From an uncultured Prevotellaceae bacterium (GTDB lineage: Bacteria > Bacteroidota > Bacteroidia > Bacteroidales > Bacteroidaceae), in the NCBI GenBank assembly GCA_902779455.1, contig CACZBS010000004.1, forward strand, positions 103,747-167,746: a DNA stretch of 64,000 nt. Direction: 5' to 3'. The position numbers and the translations under genes are program-made. Shown one piece after another: positions 27,101 to 42,100 of the stretch; position 1 is the first letter of the stretch, and each line of letters opens with the position of its first letter. The notes beneath the pieces were generated by a model, which had not been told where the DNA came from, ran no database searches, and saw nothing but the letters and a program-made list of their open reading frames with translations.

Positions 27101-30100
27101 GGCGCTCTACTGGATGGCCCGTATGATTGAGGGCGGCGAGGACCCGCAGTTCATTGCCCGCCGGCTGGTCATCTCGGCCTCTGAGGACATCGGGCTGGCT
27201 AATCCGAACGCCCTGCTCCTGGCCAATGCTGCCTTCGACACGGTGATGAAGATCGGATGGCCAGAGGCGCGCATCGCGCTGGCTGAGGCCGCTGTCTATC
27301 TGGCCACGTCGCCAAAGAGCAACTCCGCCTATCTGGGCATCGATGCGGCCCTGTCGCTGGTGCGACAGACGGGCAACCAGCCCGTCCCGCTCCATCTGCG
27401 TAATGCGCCAACGCAGCTGATGAAGCAGCTCGGCTATAGCGACGGCTATCTGTATCCTCATGATTATCCAGGACATTTCACAACCCAGCAATACATGCCT
27501 GACGCCCTCACGAACGAGCGCCTCTGGCATGGTCAGCACAATCCCTCAGAAGAGAAACTCTACCAGCGGATGGTGAGCTACTGGGGTAAACGTTACGAAG
27601 AATGAAAATTGTTGTATTAGATGGACATGCCGCCAATCCGGGCGACCTGTCATGGGAGCCTTTCGAGGCCCTCGGAGAACTGACCGTCTATCCGCGCACT
27701 GCTGCGGCAGAGGTCGTCGAGAGAAGCAAGGATGCTGATGCCTTGCTGACGAATAAGGTCGTCATCAGCGACGAAGTGATGAGCCAGCTGCCCAAGCTGA
27801 AGTATATCGGCGTGCTGGCCACGGGCTTCAATGTCGTCGATGTCGAGGCGGCACGGCGGCGAGGTGTCATCGTGACTAACATTCCCGCCTATTCCACGGA
27901 CAGCGTGGCACAGATTGTCTTTGCCCATCTGCTCAATGTGACCAACCATGTGGATCATTACGCGCGGCAGAACCGTCAGGGGCGATGGACTTCAAATCCG
28001 GATTTCTGCTATTGGGACACGCCGCTGGTGGAACTGAGCGGCAAGCGACTGGGCATCGTTGGCCTGGGGAATATCGGCATGAAGGTGGCGCATATTGCCC
28101 GCACGTTCGGCATGGACGTCTATGCCGTCACCAGCAAGCACCACGCTGACCTGCCTGACGGCATCCTGAAGTCGACACTCGAGGGGATGCTGGCGGCCTG
28201 CGATGTCGTCTCGCTCCACTGCCCCCTGACGGAGTCCACCCGTCACATCATTAACAGCGAGACGCTCAAGATGATGAAGCAGGGGGCCATCCTCATCAAC
28301 ACCGGACGTGGCCCGCTGGTCGACGAGCAGGCCGTGGCCGATGCCTTGAACGACGGAAGTCTGGCAGCCTATTGTGCTGACGTGCTCTCCGTGGAGCCGG
28401 CACAGGCCGGCAATCCGCTCTTGGCCTGCCAAAATGCCTATCTGACGCCTCACATTGCATGGGCCACCTATGAGGCCCGCGTCCGCCTGGCCAAGATTGC
28501 TGAGGACAACCTGCGTGCCTTCATCGAGGGCGAGCCCGTCAACGTGGTCAGCTGAACGGTTGCAAGGCTTCGTTTGTCAATAAAATTCAGAGTTTTCGAA
28601 TCGAATTCTGTAAGTCCTTGGTTGTCAAGAGATTCTTGTATGATAGAAAAAGAAGCGGTGCTTTTCGATGCGAGAAGTGCCGCTTTTTGAGTCGAAAAGC
28701 ACCGCTTCTCGCTGCGAGAAGCGGTGCTTTTCCTGAGGATGTACCGTAGTTTGTAAAATAAAATCTAATTATTCGGGGCTTTTCGGGTCATTCGACGAAT
28801 AGTTTACGGATGCTCCTTGCGCCGTTGGGCATGGTTGTCGTCACGACGTTGATACCCTTGCGCGGGAAAGCCGTCCGTCGGCCGTCAAGTGAGTAATAGC
28901 TGGTGACGATGTTGCCGTAGCTGACGTGGCCGATGCCGTCGGCCGCGAGCTGCTTCACCTCTCCGCTGACGGCGATGTTCGACAGCCCCATCACCTTCGC
29001 GTTGCTCAGCTTGTAGACGTGGATATCGAGCCGGCTGGTTCCGCCGGCCGAGCCGACGGTCGTCAGTTCCTGGCTGATGGTGGAGTAGCCTTTCTCATTG
29101 TAGCGTTCGGGCGTGATGCCGCTCTCCACTTCGTATTCCCCGTTCCCGTTTCTCCATACGGCATCGATCATGCCACCATTGGTTCCTATGCGTGAGGCCA
29201 GAAACGAGATGTGGGTAGGGCGGAAGAAGTAGCCGTCGGCCATGTTGAGGCAGAAGGAGACGGCATTGTCCGCATTGGCCGTCGCCTCATTGTTCTCAGA
29301 AGGCTTCACCTCGGCAAATCGCTGGCCCCCGATGCTGCGGCTCGCGTTGTAAGAAACGTGGGCGCCCCATTCCACGTGGGTCTCCGCGATATAGGGCTTG
29401 AGGGCGTCGTCGATGGTGGCGCTGTTCACGTCGTTGCCGAAGGGCCACGTGATGGTGCCCGTCGTGACGGTCTGCTTTCCGGGTTCGGAGCCGTCGTCGC
29501 CAACCTCGACATAGCGGCGCTCGCCCATCTGTTCGCCGCCCTCGTTCTGACGGCTGGTAATCGTGTTTACGAGCGAGTTCAGGTAATACTCCACGTTCGT
29601 ATAGCCGTCCTGGCGCACGACGTTGCCATCCGTGGGGTCGGTGTTGTCGAGTCCGTTGATGTCTTCCCAGTTGTCGTCCATGCCGTCGCCGTCGTAGTCG
29701 ACGATGCTGCCACGTGTCTCGAGCGTGGGCCATGCCGTCCAGTCGTCAGCGGCGTCGGCAGGTCGGTTGTCGTCCTGCGAGTTGATGAATCCAGGGCTGT
29801 TGCCACGGCCGCGATAGGTGGCCGTGCGGTCGTGTGTGTCGCTGACCATGAGCGCGTCGTGGCTGTCGCGGAATCGCGAGGCGCCGGCATAGTCGAGCAC
29901 CCGTTCATAGGCCACGTCGGCCGAGTGGGTCGTCGTCAGGATGAAGGGAATGGGTTCGTCGATCTTGATCGTATCCTTGGTCACGGCCGTGTATGTACCG
30001 TCGCATCCGCTGGCGTCAATCTGGTTGTACATGCCGTTGGCCCAGTTGTCTTCTGTCACATCGGCATAGGTGGCGTTGACGTTGCCCTCGACGAAGAATT

Positions 30101-33100
30101 TTCCCCAGATATGCCATGCGGGCGCATAGGCAGGGTAGGTGTTGATGTATTGCGTCGTACGGATGCCGATACCTGCGATGCGCTTGCCCTTCGTGCCCGA
30201 AGGTGAGCCAGGGCCGGGCTTATAGTAGTTGTTCACGATGTTGACCTTCATCGCCTCGCCACCGTAACAGCCATTGCCGCCAAAGTTGTAGATGACGTTG
30301 TTGCGATAGTCCATGCGCTCGTCCATCTGCGTCGAGGGGCGAGGCCCGAATCGGGGCGTGCGCGAGGTGTGGTGGGCGATGAGGTTGTGGTGGAACGAGG
30401 CGCCGCTGCCGCCCCAGTTGCCGCCATAGCCGTGGCTGCCCTTGGAGTGGCCAGCGTCAACGAGGCTCTGCGAGACGATGCACCACTGCACGGTGGTGTT
30501 CTTGTTGCCAAGGAAGGAGCAACATTCGTCGATGGACCATGAGACGGAGCAATGGTCGACGATGATGTCCTGCTGGTCCATGCCTCCGAAGGCGTCCCAT
30601 CCGTCGGCCCCGTTTTCCAGTACATACTTGTTGCCGAGCCGGAAGCGCATGTAGCGCACGACGACGTTGTTGCCAGCGACGCTGACGGGATAGTCGGCCA
30701 GGCAGATGCCGTCGCCGGGTGCCGACTGTCCGGCGATGGTCGTGTTTGAGGGAATGCCGAGTGCCGACTGCAGGTGGATGGTGCCTGAAAGGCCAAAGAC
30801 GACGATGCGTGGCCCGGGCTGAGAGAGTGCCCAGCGGAGCGAGCCTGTGCCCGAGTCGTTGAGGTTAGTGACGCGATAGACCTTGCCGCCGCGTCCGCCC
30901 GTGACGTATCGTCCGTAGCCCTCAGCTCCAGGGAAAGCCGGGGTCAGTTCCTTGGCTTCGTCGGCTTTGGCGATGGAGGGCGCGCATAGGAGCAGGGTGC
31001 TGATTGTCAGTAGCTTGATGATTTTCATAAGAGCTCTGAATGAGGGTGAATGGTGTTTGAGCGAAAAGGTCCCCTGTGGCCATTAATGCCGCAGGGGACC
31101 TTTGCCTGATAATCCTTATAGTATTGTGGCGATTACTTCACGATGAACTTCTTGCCACCCTGGATGAGCAGACCCTTCTGGGTGTTGTTCACGCGGATAC
31201 CCATCAGATTGTAGACGGAGGCGTTGGCCTCGATGGCGCGGTTCACCTCGTTGATGCCCTGCGACTCGCCGGCCGTGATGAGGATGCTGCCCACATACTC
31301 GAAGGCGTCGACAGCCGTCAGGTCGAGCTCGCCTGCAGCAGGGTTGGTGATGGCGTCGCTGGCGGGGTCGCTGATGACGCGGACGTAGACCTTCTCCTGG
31401 TTCTCGGCCTCAGCGGGCAGCGTGCCCTTCAGCTCGGCCCATCCGGCGAGCAGTCCGGGGGTGCCGGCGAAGTCGGCCTCGCGGGTCTCCAGCTCGATGG
31501 TGCCGATGTTGGTCCAGTTCTCGCCGTCGAGTGAGTAGTCGAGGTTCTGGGTCTTGTAGCAGAAGTTGTCAGTGCCGACGAGGGCCGAGACGTTGACCGC
31601 CGTCAGATCCTTTGTCGGGAAGCTGACGCAGACATAGTCCATCTTGCCGTAGCCGCGACGCTGGGCCGTGGTGCGACGGGTGATGCAGGGAATGCGCATC
31701 TCCTCAGGATCCTCGCCGAACTTGGCGGGACGTCCCTGGAACTTGTAGCCATCGGCCGAAGCAGCCACGTAGGGGTTGCCCTCGATGGAGTCGGCGAACA
31801 TCATGGTGACGACGGCCTTGTTAGCCTCGTCGGCGAAGATGTCGGCCTCGTAGCTGACCATGTTGTTGTCGTTCTTGGTCAGGCGGCTGAAGTCGATGTA
31901 GTTGAATACGGGCACGGATTCATAGACAGCCGTCAGTTCGACGGGGCCGTCCAGCGTGATGGTGCGCGGGTTCTCAGTGTTGCCATCGCTCCATCCGAGG
32001 AAGTTGTTCAGCGTGCGGTAGTAGCTGTTGTGGTCGTTGAGCGTGATGGTCACCTCGTCGCCGACGTTATAGTTCTCCTTGACGGGCGAGATCTCATAGT
32101 CGACGCTGCTCGAGCCCTGGATGTTGACAGTCACCGTGGCGCGGACGGGGAACTTATCGACATACATCATGGCCGGGCCGATGTTCTGGGCATAGAGGGG
32201 ATGGCTCTTCAGCAGGCGGAAGTCGCAGCCGTGGGCGTCGTAGAAGTCGCTCCATGCGAGTCCGGCCGTAGCCATGTCGATGCGGCCTTCGCTGACACCC
32301 TCAGAGCCTGGGGTCTCAGAGCCTCCAGGACCTACGATCCATGTGCGCTCGCCAGTCTCCTCGTCCTTGTTGTTGCCTGCCGACCATGCAGCATAGCCCT
32401 CGACGACGTTGTTCTCAGCAAAGACCATGCCGCCCGTGGCTGCAATCAGCTTCGAGGGGTTCTCGCCGAGATCGATGAGGGCGATGGTGCCCTTCTGGTC
32501 GCGGTTGCCATAGGCAGTGTAGTCTACGCCGACCTCAGGCGTGAGGACGATGTTGTTGTTGAAGTTGTAGGAGGCCATGTTGCCCAGGAAGGCTCCGACG
32601 CTGATGATGTCGAACGTGCCGGTGCCCTCAGTGCCGTCGTAGCCGCGCCATGTTCCGCGTGATGCGACGACGAGGTTGTTCTCGAAGTTGACGTCGACGT
32701 TCTCACCAGTCGGCTCGCAGTAGTTCCATGTCAGAATCTGCTTTGAGAAGGGCAGGTTGTAGAACATGTTGTTGCGGAAGGTGACCTCAGCCGTCTTGGT
32801 GGCCAGATAGACAATGGGCCAGTTGTTGCCCGACGTGATGTCGTTGTCGAAGACGCGGCAACCCTCCATGACAAAGCGGTTCAGCGTGTTGTCCGAGTTG
32901 TAGACGCCGTCAGTCTGTGCGGGCACGGTGCGGATGAGCGAGCGCGGAATGTTGGTGATGTTGCAGTTGCGGAAGATGATGGAGTCAGCATGGCAGTCCT
33001 TCTTGTTCCAGTAGATGATCTGTCCGCTGGTGGCCAGGTTGCCCGAGCGATATTCCATCTGTACATTCTCAAAGACGAGCGAGAAGTGGCTGTCGGCAGC

Positions 33101-36100
33101 CTGCGTGTCGAGGTTGAGGCCGAACTGCAGGATGGGCTGCTTGTCCATTTCGTTCTGCTCAGAGCAGATGATGATCGTTCCGTCGGCATTCGACTGGGCT
33201 GAGGGCGTGAAGTTGCCGATGTTGAAGACCTCGCGGTTGGCCACGGGATAGTTGCCATCGGCATCCTTCTGTCCTGCGAGGATGATTTTCGAGACACTGC
33301 CTGGTGTGCCTGGGTGGGCGTTGAAGGCATTGGTGAACTCAGTCTTGTTGGTGACGTAGGTCACCGTCTCCTGAGCCCAGACCGTCTGAGCAGCCATGAA
33401 GGTGCCCAGTGCGATAAGCGTAAAGATTTTCTTCATAATGCTTGTTGTTAGTTTTAATAATAATTATCGAGTTTTGTAGTCGTTTTAGTCAGAATCCGCT
33501 GCAAAGTTACGAATAATTTCTGAAAGCACAAGAAAAAGAACTGTTAATATCTCTTATCTTATTTGTCGTAGGCATGCACGGGATAGTCGATCGTGAAGTG
33601 GAGGCCGCGGCTCTCCTTGCGCTCCAGGGCGAAGCGGGTGATGAGGTAGCCCACGTTGATCATGTTGCGCAGCTCGCAGATGTCCTTCGATGCCTTGACG
33701 CGCTTGAAGAGCCGCTCCGTCTCCTCGTAGAGCATGTCGAGGCGGTCCCAGGCGCGATGCAGACGGAGGTCGCTGCGGACGATGCCGACGTAGCCCGACA
33801 TGATCTGTCCGACCTCTTTGACTGACTGCGTGATGAGCACCTTCTCCTCGTTAGTCATCGTGCCCTCGTCGTTCCACTCAGGCACTTGCTCGTTCCATTC
33901 GTACAGGTCGACGTGCTCCAGCGAGTGGCGGGCGGCAGCATCGGCATAGACGACAGCCTCGATGAGCGAGTTGGAGGCCAGGCGGTTGCCGCCGTGCAGG
34001 CCTGTGCATGAACATTCGCCGAGGGCGTAGAGACGGTCGATCGACGAGCATCCGTTCAGGTCGACCTTGATGCCGCCGCACATGTAGTGGGCTGCGGGGC
34101 GGACGGGGATGTAGTCCTGAGTGATGTCAATGCCCATCGAGAGGCACTTCTGGTAGATGTTGGGGAAGTGGTGGCGCGTCTCGTCGGCGTTCTTGTGGGT
34201 CACGTCGAGGCAGACATGGTCCAGTCCGTGGATCTTCATTTCCTTGTCGATGGCGCGGGCCACGATGTCACGCGGCGCCAGCGAGAGCCGCTCGTCGTAC
34301 TTCTGCATGAACTCCTCGCCGTTGGGCAGTTTCAGAATACCGCCGTAGCCGCGCATGGCCTCCGTGATGAGGTAGGCGGGATGTGTCTCGTTGGGGTTGT
34401 GGAGCACGGTGGGGTGGAACTGTACGAACTCCATGTCCTTCACCGTTCCCTTGGCGCGATAGACCATGGCGATGCCGTCGCCAGTGGCGATGACAGGATT
34501 GGACGTCGTCTGATAGACGGCTCCGCAGCCGCCCGTACACATGACGGTGACCTTGGCCAGGTAGGTGTCAACCTTCTCCGTCTCAGGGTTCAGCACGTAG
34601 GCACCGTAGCACTTGATGTGTGGCGAGCGCCGCGTGACCCTGACGCCCATGTGGTGCTGAGTGATGATTTCCACGGCGAAGTGGTGCTCCTTGACGGTGA
34701 TACCCTCGCAGCTGCGCACGGCCTCCATCAGTCCGCGCTGTATCTCGGCACCAGTGTCGTCAGCGTGATGCAGGATGCGAAACTCCGAGTGTCCGCCCTC
34801 GCGATGCAGGTCGAACGTGCCGTCATCCTTCTTGTCGAAGTTGACGCCCCATTGCACCAGCTCCTTAATCTGGTCGGGCGCCTGCCTGACCACCTGCTCC
34901 ACGGCCTGACGGTCCGAGATATAGTCGCCTGCTATCATCGTGTCCTCGATGTGCTTCTCGAAGTTGTCGACAGCCAGATTGGTCACGGAGGCTACGCCGC
35001 CCTGGGCGAACGATGTGTTCGCTTCGTCGAGCGACGTCTTGCAGATCATGCACACTGAGCCCTTCTTCGCACGGGCCACTTTGAGGGCGTAGCTCATGCC
35101 GGCCACGCCTGCTCCAATAATCAGAAAGTCGTATTTGTAGACCATTGTTTTAGTTATTACGTGGCAAAGGTACGAAAAAATAATGAATTAAGAACAATGA
35201 ATTACGAACTTTTTTGTATCTTTGCACCAACTTATGAAGAAAACCATTGTATTATTCCTGCTGACCGTTCTCTTCGGATCAGCTAAAGCGCAGGACGTCA
35301 GCCAGCGGCTCGACTCCATCATTGCTGCCGACCCGCTGCTCCAGACGGCCCAGATCGGCCTTATGGTGTGGGACCTCACGGCCGACCGCCCGCTCTATAG
35401 TCACCACGAGCGCCAGCTCATGAGGCCTGCCTCGACGAAGAAGGTGCTGACCGCTGTCGCAGCCCTCGACCAGCTGGGGGGCGACTATGTCTTTTCCACC
35501 TCTTTATATTATAAGGGCAGCGTCGCTGGCCGTTCGCTTCGTGGCGACCTCATCGTCGTGGGTGGCATGGACCCCATGTTCGATCGTGACGACATGGAAG
35601 CCCTCGTAGCCAATGTGAGGCGCATGGGCATCGACACGCTCCGCGGCCGCATCGTCTGCGATGTGAGCATGAAGGACACCCTGCGCTATGGCGAGGGCTG
35701 GTGCTGGGACGACGACAACCCCGTCCTGACGCCCCTGCGGATGGAGCGCCGCCTCGACTTTGGCGAACAGCTCCTCGGCGCCCTGCAGCGGGGTGGGGTG
35801 GTGACGGATGGGGCATCCGTGGTGCGCGGCCGTCTGCCAGGCGGCACGACGTTCGTCTGCGCCCGCACTCACACCATCGATCAGGTGATGTTCGAGATGA
35901 TGAAGGAGAGCAACAACCTCTATGCCGAGTCGATGTTCTATCAGACGGCCCTGCACGCGGGACATCGACCCGCTACTGCCAAGGACGGCCGCAAGATGGA
36001 GCGCGACGTCATGTTGCGAGCCGGATTGCTGCCCCAGCAGTATCGCATTGCCGACGGTAGCGGTCTGTCGCTCTATAACTACCTCTCTGCCGAGGCGCTC

Positions 36101-39100
36101 ACGATGCTCCTTCGCTATGCATGGTTCGACAACCGAATCTACAGCCATCTGCTGCCCACGATGCCCGTGGCCGCTCAAGACGGTACGCTGAAGAAACGCT
36201 TTGTGGGCACGCCAGCCGCCAGCAACGTACAGGCCAAGACGGGCACCCTCACTGGCATCACCTCGCTTGCGGGCTATTGCACCGCCCCTGACGACCATCG
36301 TCTCTGCTTCGCCGTCATCGTCCAAGGCGTCATGCATGCCAGCGAAGGCCGCGACCTCATCGACCGCCTCTGCGTCGAGTTATGCAGATAGGGTGGCGAC
36401 CCTAAATGGATAATAATCTGACGGCAGAAACGAAGTGCCGTTTCAGACCGTTCAAAGTACCGCTTTGACCACCTCGAAGGGCCGTTGTGTCCTGCACACA
36501 GGACCGCTTCGTCAGAGCTTATGTAATGCTTTTTATGGAGCGATGGTGGGCATGACCTATAAAAAACAAGCGAGAGGGCGCCGTCTGGCAAGCCCTCTCG
36601 CTTTATAGTAGGAATGTATGTCCCTGTCTTAGAACAGCTTATTGGGATAGATACCCTCGTCGACGAGGCGCTGGATACGCTCGACGGTGGCCTGACGGTC
36701 GGCTGCGTAGGTGACGCCAAACCAGACACTGGTGGTGTCGAGCACCTCGCAGGTGGCCGTGCCCTCGTTGATGAGCTTGTTGACCATGAGGGGGATGAAG
36801 AACTCGGCCTTGAGGTTCTCGATGTTCTTCGGGTCGCTGAGGAACTCGCGGAAGTACTGCTCGGAGTGCTCGAAGTAGTCAGGCGTGAAGCCCCACATGT
36901 TCATCGAGACGGGCACGTTCTCACCCAGCGGCTGCCACTGGCCCTGCTCGTCCTTATAGCGGATGGGCTCCTGCGGGTCGCCAGCCTTCGAACCATCGGC
37001 AGCGCAGCGCACGATTTCTGTACGCTCGACAACGTCCGTCAGATGGCGCTTCTCGTTGTAGGCGCAGACGCCACGGGCCACGGTGCCATTCTCAGAGAGC
37101 GTGTTGCTCACGCGGAATCCCACCATGGCATACGTGTTCTTCGAACCCTCGGGGAGGGCGGCGAGCCAATGGCCAATCTGCATGAAGGCGTCGCGTCCGT
37201 AGAAGTCGTCGCAGTTGATGACGCAGAAGGGCTCGCGGATGATGTCCTTACCCATCAGCACGGCGTGGTTGGTGCCCCAGGGCTTCTGGCGACCCTCAGG
37301 GACGGTGAATCCTTCGGGCAGTGCGTCGAGGGCCTGGAAGCAGAGCTCGCAGGGCACCTGACCCTCATATTTGGCGAGGATCTGCGTGCGGAACTGCTCC
37401 TCGAAATCTTTGCGGATGACCCACACGATGCGGCCGAAGCCTGCCTGGATGGCGTCGTAGATGCTGTAGTCCATGATGGTCTCGCCGTTGGGGCCGAGGC
37501 CGTCGAGTTGTTTGAGGCCGCCGTAGCGGCTACCCATGCCTGCTGCAAGCAGGAAAAGAGTTGGTTTCATTTGCAATAAGGTTATTAATATTGTTTGGTG
37601 ATATGTTTTATTCTTTTGCAAAGTTACGAATTATGGCTGACATATCAAAGCATTTTGAGAACATTAACGTAATTGCTAAAGATTATAAATCCTTGACATG
37701 ACAGCAGGTCAGAGGACGGACGGCAGTCGCTTTCCGTCACTTCGACTTCCTGTTTCTGCGCTGATGGAAGAGGTCGCCGAGTCCGTTGAAATCTTTCTTC
37801 ATGATAAGGCCGATGCCCTGGGTGTTGAGCGATGAGCGGGTGAAGTAGCGGTCGTTCGTCTGGTTATAGACCTTCAGGGCGAAGTTTCCGTTGGGCAGGA
37901 GCAGGTAGCGGATGTCGAAGTCGCCGATGAAGGAGGGCGTCGCCTGGGTGGCGTTGTCGCGATAGCCGAACTGGCCGTTGATAAGGAGGCGGTTGTTGAG
38001 CATGCGTCCGCTGACGAGACCTTCGTATTCGGCGTTGTGCCATCCCTCGTTGCCCGTCGAGATGTTGGCGCCGAAGTTCCAGTCGTCGTTCTTGATGACC
38101 TGCGAGAGCAGCTCGTTGATCTGTGTCGAGACGGTGCCTGAGAGGAACGACTGCATGGCCAGTTCAGTCTGTCCGTATTGCTGGGTGCCGGCGTTGTTGG
38201 TGCCCTGTGTGTAGAAACGGCCGATGCCGAGCAGATAGACGACCTGCTGGTTGAGCTCTTGCTCGCTGGCGATGATGGAACGTATCATCTGTTCCTCCTC
38301 GCTGTTGACGGTCGGCATCTCGAGGTCGAACTCCACACGCGGTGCGCCTGCGGTGCCCTGGATGTTCATCAGGCAGTTGACGCGAACGGTGTTGTTGGAG
38401 AATGAATTGCCGATGTTGAGGTCGGAAAGGCTGACGCCGTTGACTGTATAGACGGCCTTGAGGTTGAGGTTGGCGTCGAAGGGGTCGCCCCCGAAGACGA
38501 TGCTGCCACCTTCCTGGAAGTTGAAGTTCTTCTTGATGATGTTCTGAATGGTGATGCCATACGTGCCACGCTCGACATTGTAGGTGCCGAACATCTGGAA
38601 TGGACCTTTGTTGTAGAACGAGGCGCTGAGCGTGCCCGTTCCGTTGAGGGTGATGTAGTCGTTGGTCTGTTGGTCCATGAGCACGCGGAGCGTGGCCTCT
38701 GGCGTGGTGTTGATGATGAAGTTGATGTAGATGTCTGACGGCATATCGGCCAGATCGGGATGCGTGGGCGTCTGGATCTGCATGACGTCAGAGAGGACGC
38801 CAATGCTGTCAGTGGCAGTCTTTTCGCCCCATGTGATGAACTGCTGGTTGGAGATGGCATCGGGGTTGGCGGCGTCGTAGGCGAACCACGATCCGCGTTG
38901 TGGCGTGACGTTGCAGTTGATGGTAATCTCGCCAGGGCGTCCGTGCAGGTCGGCATGGCCTGTGGCAAAGACATGTCCGCAGACGGTGCCGTCGTCAAAG
39001 TCGTTGAAATCGTAGGCCAGCAGGTTCTGTGCCTCGACGTCGATGTCGAAGGTGAAGTTGGTGAAGTTGCGATGATGAAGTGCACCGCTGACGTAGCCGA

Positions 39101-42100
39101 CGTGATCGTCGCTGTCGTAGATGCGATGGCGACGGATCTGAATGTCGTTGGGGACAAAGAGGATGGAGTCGCCGCGCAGCTGGTAGGTCGTGTTGAGTGC
39201 CGTCACCGTGGCTTGTCCGTCGACGGCCAGCTCACCTGTGAGGTTGACACCGCTCAGAGGTCCGATGAGCCTGACGTCGCCGTTGGCCTGTCCGCTCACC
39301 CTGTCGAGGAAGCTGTCAGTGAAGGAGTTGACGAAGGCGATGTTGGTGCCTCGGGCGCGAATGAGCAGATTGATGTCGTCGCGGCTGGGAGCGATGAATC
39401 CCTCGATGAATGTTTGTGCGTCAGGACCGTCGTCAGCAAAGGCGTCGAGCTCGACTTGCTTGTCCTCCTTGCTCCATTCTGCTCTGGCGACGAGCGTGCC
39501 CATGGGGCCGTCCTGGAACGTGAAGTCGGCCACTTCGAGGTCGGCCCAGGCGTTGAAGTCGCTGAAGGCTTGGGTGATGAAGGCCTTTCCTGAGGCTTTG
39601 CCTCCGAAGTCGACGGCATGGAAATCGACGAGTTCAAGGACGTAAGCCACCTCGATGCCATTGAGGTCGATCATCAGCGAGTCGGATGTCTGTTTCGATG
39701 CAATGCCGTCGACGATGAGGTGCTGGTCGTCGTGGCGCAGGTTGAAGCGGTCGACCATGAGTCGCTGGTCGGAGTAGAGGATGTCGGAAGGCTCAAGCTC
39801 CCACTCCGTGCCTTGGATGTTGACGCGCGAAGGTTGTACTCGCACGTGGGCTTCAGGCTTTCCGCTGTCGTTGGTGTAGAGCTGTGTGATGGCGTTGATG
39901 ATGCCGCTGAAGGCGTCGCCGTCCGTGCTATTCTCATTGTCCCAGGCGAGCGAAGTGACCAGGTTGTTGTCAGCAGCTTGGGCAGTCAGATGGAGATTCA
40001 TGCGGCGCTGGCTTTCCGTGAGTCGGGTGAGTCGTGCGTCGCAGAGGGCTGTGTCGCCAATGGTGGTCAGCTGGATCATTCCGCCTGCATATTGGCTGCC
40101 GTCGTAGATGAAGTCTGGAATCTTAGCGTTGATGTCGAGCTCGCTGGTCTGGTCGTTGACTTTGGCTGTGAGCGCTAAGGGACGATTGAGCGTCAGGGGC
40201 AGTCCGAACAGGTTGCTGAGCCATTGGGCGTCAGAGAGTCGGATGCTGACGTCGAAATTGTTGTCTGACGTGCGTGTGGTCTTAGGCAGGCCAGGCAGGG
40301 TGGGGAGTTTTGAGCCTGTGTAGTTGATGAAGCTCTGCGGCAGGGTGGCCCAGTCGAACTGTCCCTCCAGTTCCATCTCGCCCATGTCGCCGTTGAGGCG
40401 CATGAAGTGCAGGTCGTCTTCATATCCAGACTTGATGTGGAGGTTGTCGAGATGATAGACGACAGCGGCGGAGTCGGGCCTTGTCATGTAGAAGTCGTCG
40501 AGATCGAGACTTCCTTCGGCATCGTTGAGCGACGAAGCGACGAAGTCGGCGTCGATGATGGCCGAGAACTGGGCGTCGCCCCATTGGTCGGTGAGGTGGA
40601 GCGCATGGGGTGAAAGGTTGCGAATGAAGCCTGTCAGCCTGACAGCCGAGCGCGGACCCTTGCGCAACTCGCCCTCCACGTCAGTCGTGATGTTGGGGTC
40701 GTCGATCTTCAGCTTGCCTGCAATGTCGCCGTCGCTGTAGGTGGCGTTGAGTTCAATGCCCTGATAATGGTAGTCGTTGAAATCGAGGCGGGCAATGGTT
40801 CCTTCGGCGTTGACGGCCTGCGGGGTGCCACTCAGGTTGACCTTGGTGGCGAGTACGCCCAGTTTCGACTGGTCGAGCAGCTGGCCGAGATGGAAACTAT
40901 CCGTGTCGAGGTGGCCTCGGAACTGCTTGTCGGCTCCGATGGTGAGGAGGGTGCTGAGCCGTCCGATCGAGGTGGCAATGTTGTTCTCGGAAGTGATGTC
41001 GCCAGAGGCAAGCCTGTTGGTCCGTCCTGAAATCCTGACATCGCCGAGTCGGGTGGCCAGGTCGGGCATCTGAGCGAAAGCCTGTTTCAACTGGGCAATC
41101 AGCTGGCTGCTGGCGCTCAACTGATAGTCGGGAGCCGACCAGATGAGCCGTTCGTCCTGCTTGCTGGCTGCTAATGTGGCCATGAGCGACAGGTCGTTCG
41201 ACTCGGAATGGATGTTGAGACGAGGGATGTCGATGCTCTCTTCCGTGCCGCTGAATTCGACGTTGAAAGCCAGTGCTTCGCTGAACTTTCGAAGGTCGGG
41301 ATAAATGAATGCGAAGTCGGGCAACTTCAAGCCTGGCGAAGCGGCACTTCCCTTGAAGCGAAGCGCCGTTTTGCGACCCTCAAAGCGGTACTTTGCCGAA
41401 AGCGAATCAATACGAATCAGCGAAGCATGCATTTGAAGCTGTAAATCAGATAAATACGCTTCTTCGTCATTGCCCTCGACGCGGAGCGACAGTCGCTTGA
41501 CGTTGAGACCTGACTGCTCGCGCATGGCCAGTCGCTTGATGGTGAGGTTGACTGAATCAGGGCGCAGGGTGCGTAGCTGGATGTGGGCGCTGATGTCGCT
41601 CAGGTTCACGTGACAGGCATTCAGACGGCCAGGTGTCTCAAGGACGTCGTATCTGTCGTAGCGGGCCGAAGAGTGGCGGATGATGAGCGAATTGATGCGC
41701 AGGTCGAGGCCCGACTGGCTGGTCGTGTCGTTTGAGGCGAAGGCGTCGAGCACAAATTGCATGTTGAGCGGTGCGACGGAGTCAGCCTTATAGACATGAG
41801 CTTGGGCGCCAAACAGCTGGGCCGACGAGATGCTGACGCGCCCGTTGAGCAAGGGCAGCAGCTCGATTCGTGCTGACAACCTGTTGGCTTTCAGCAAGGT
41901 GCTGTCAGCCTGGTCCTTGATGAGCACGTCGTCCACAATGATACGATTGAACAGACCCAAGTCGATGCGCCCGATATTGACCTCCGTGTCGAGCTTCTTT
42001 GCAAGCATAGCGGCCACCTTCGACCCCAGTCGCTCCTGCACAGGGGGCAGGTGGACGAGGATCAATCCAAGGACATAGAGGGCGACGAGCGTCCAGATGG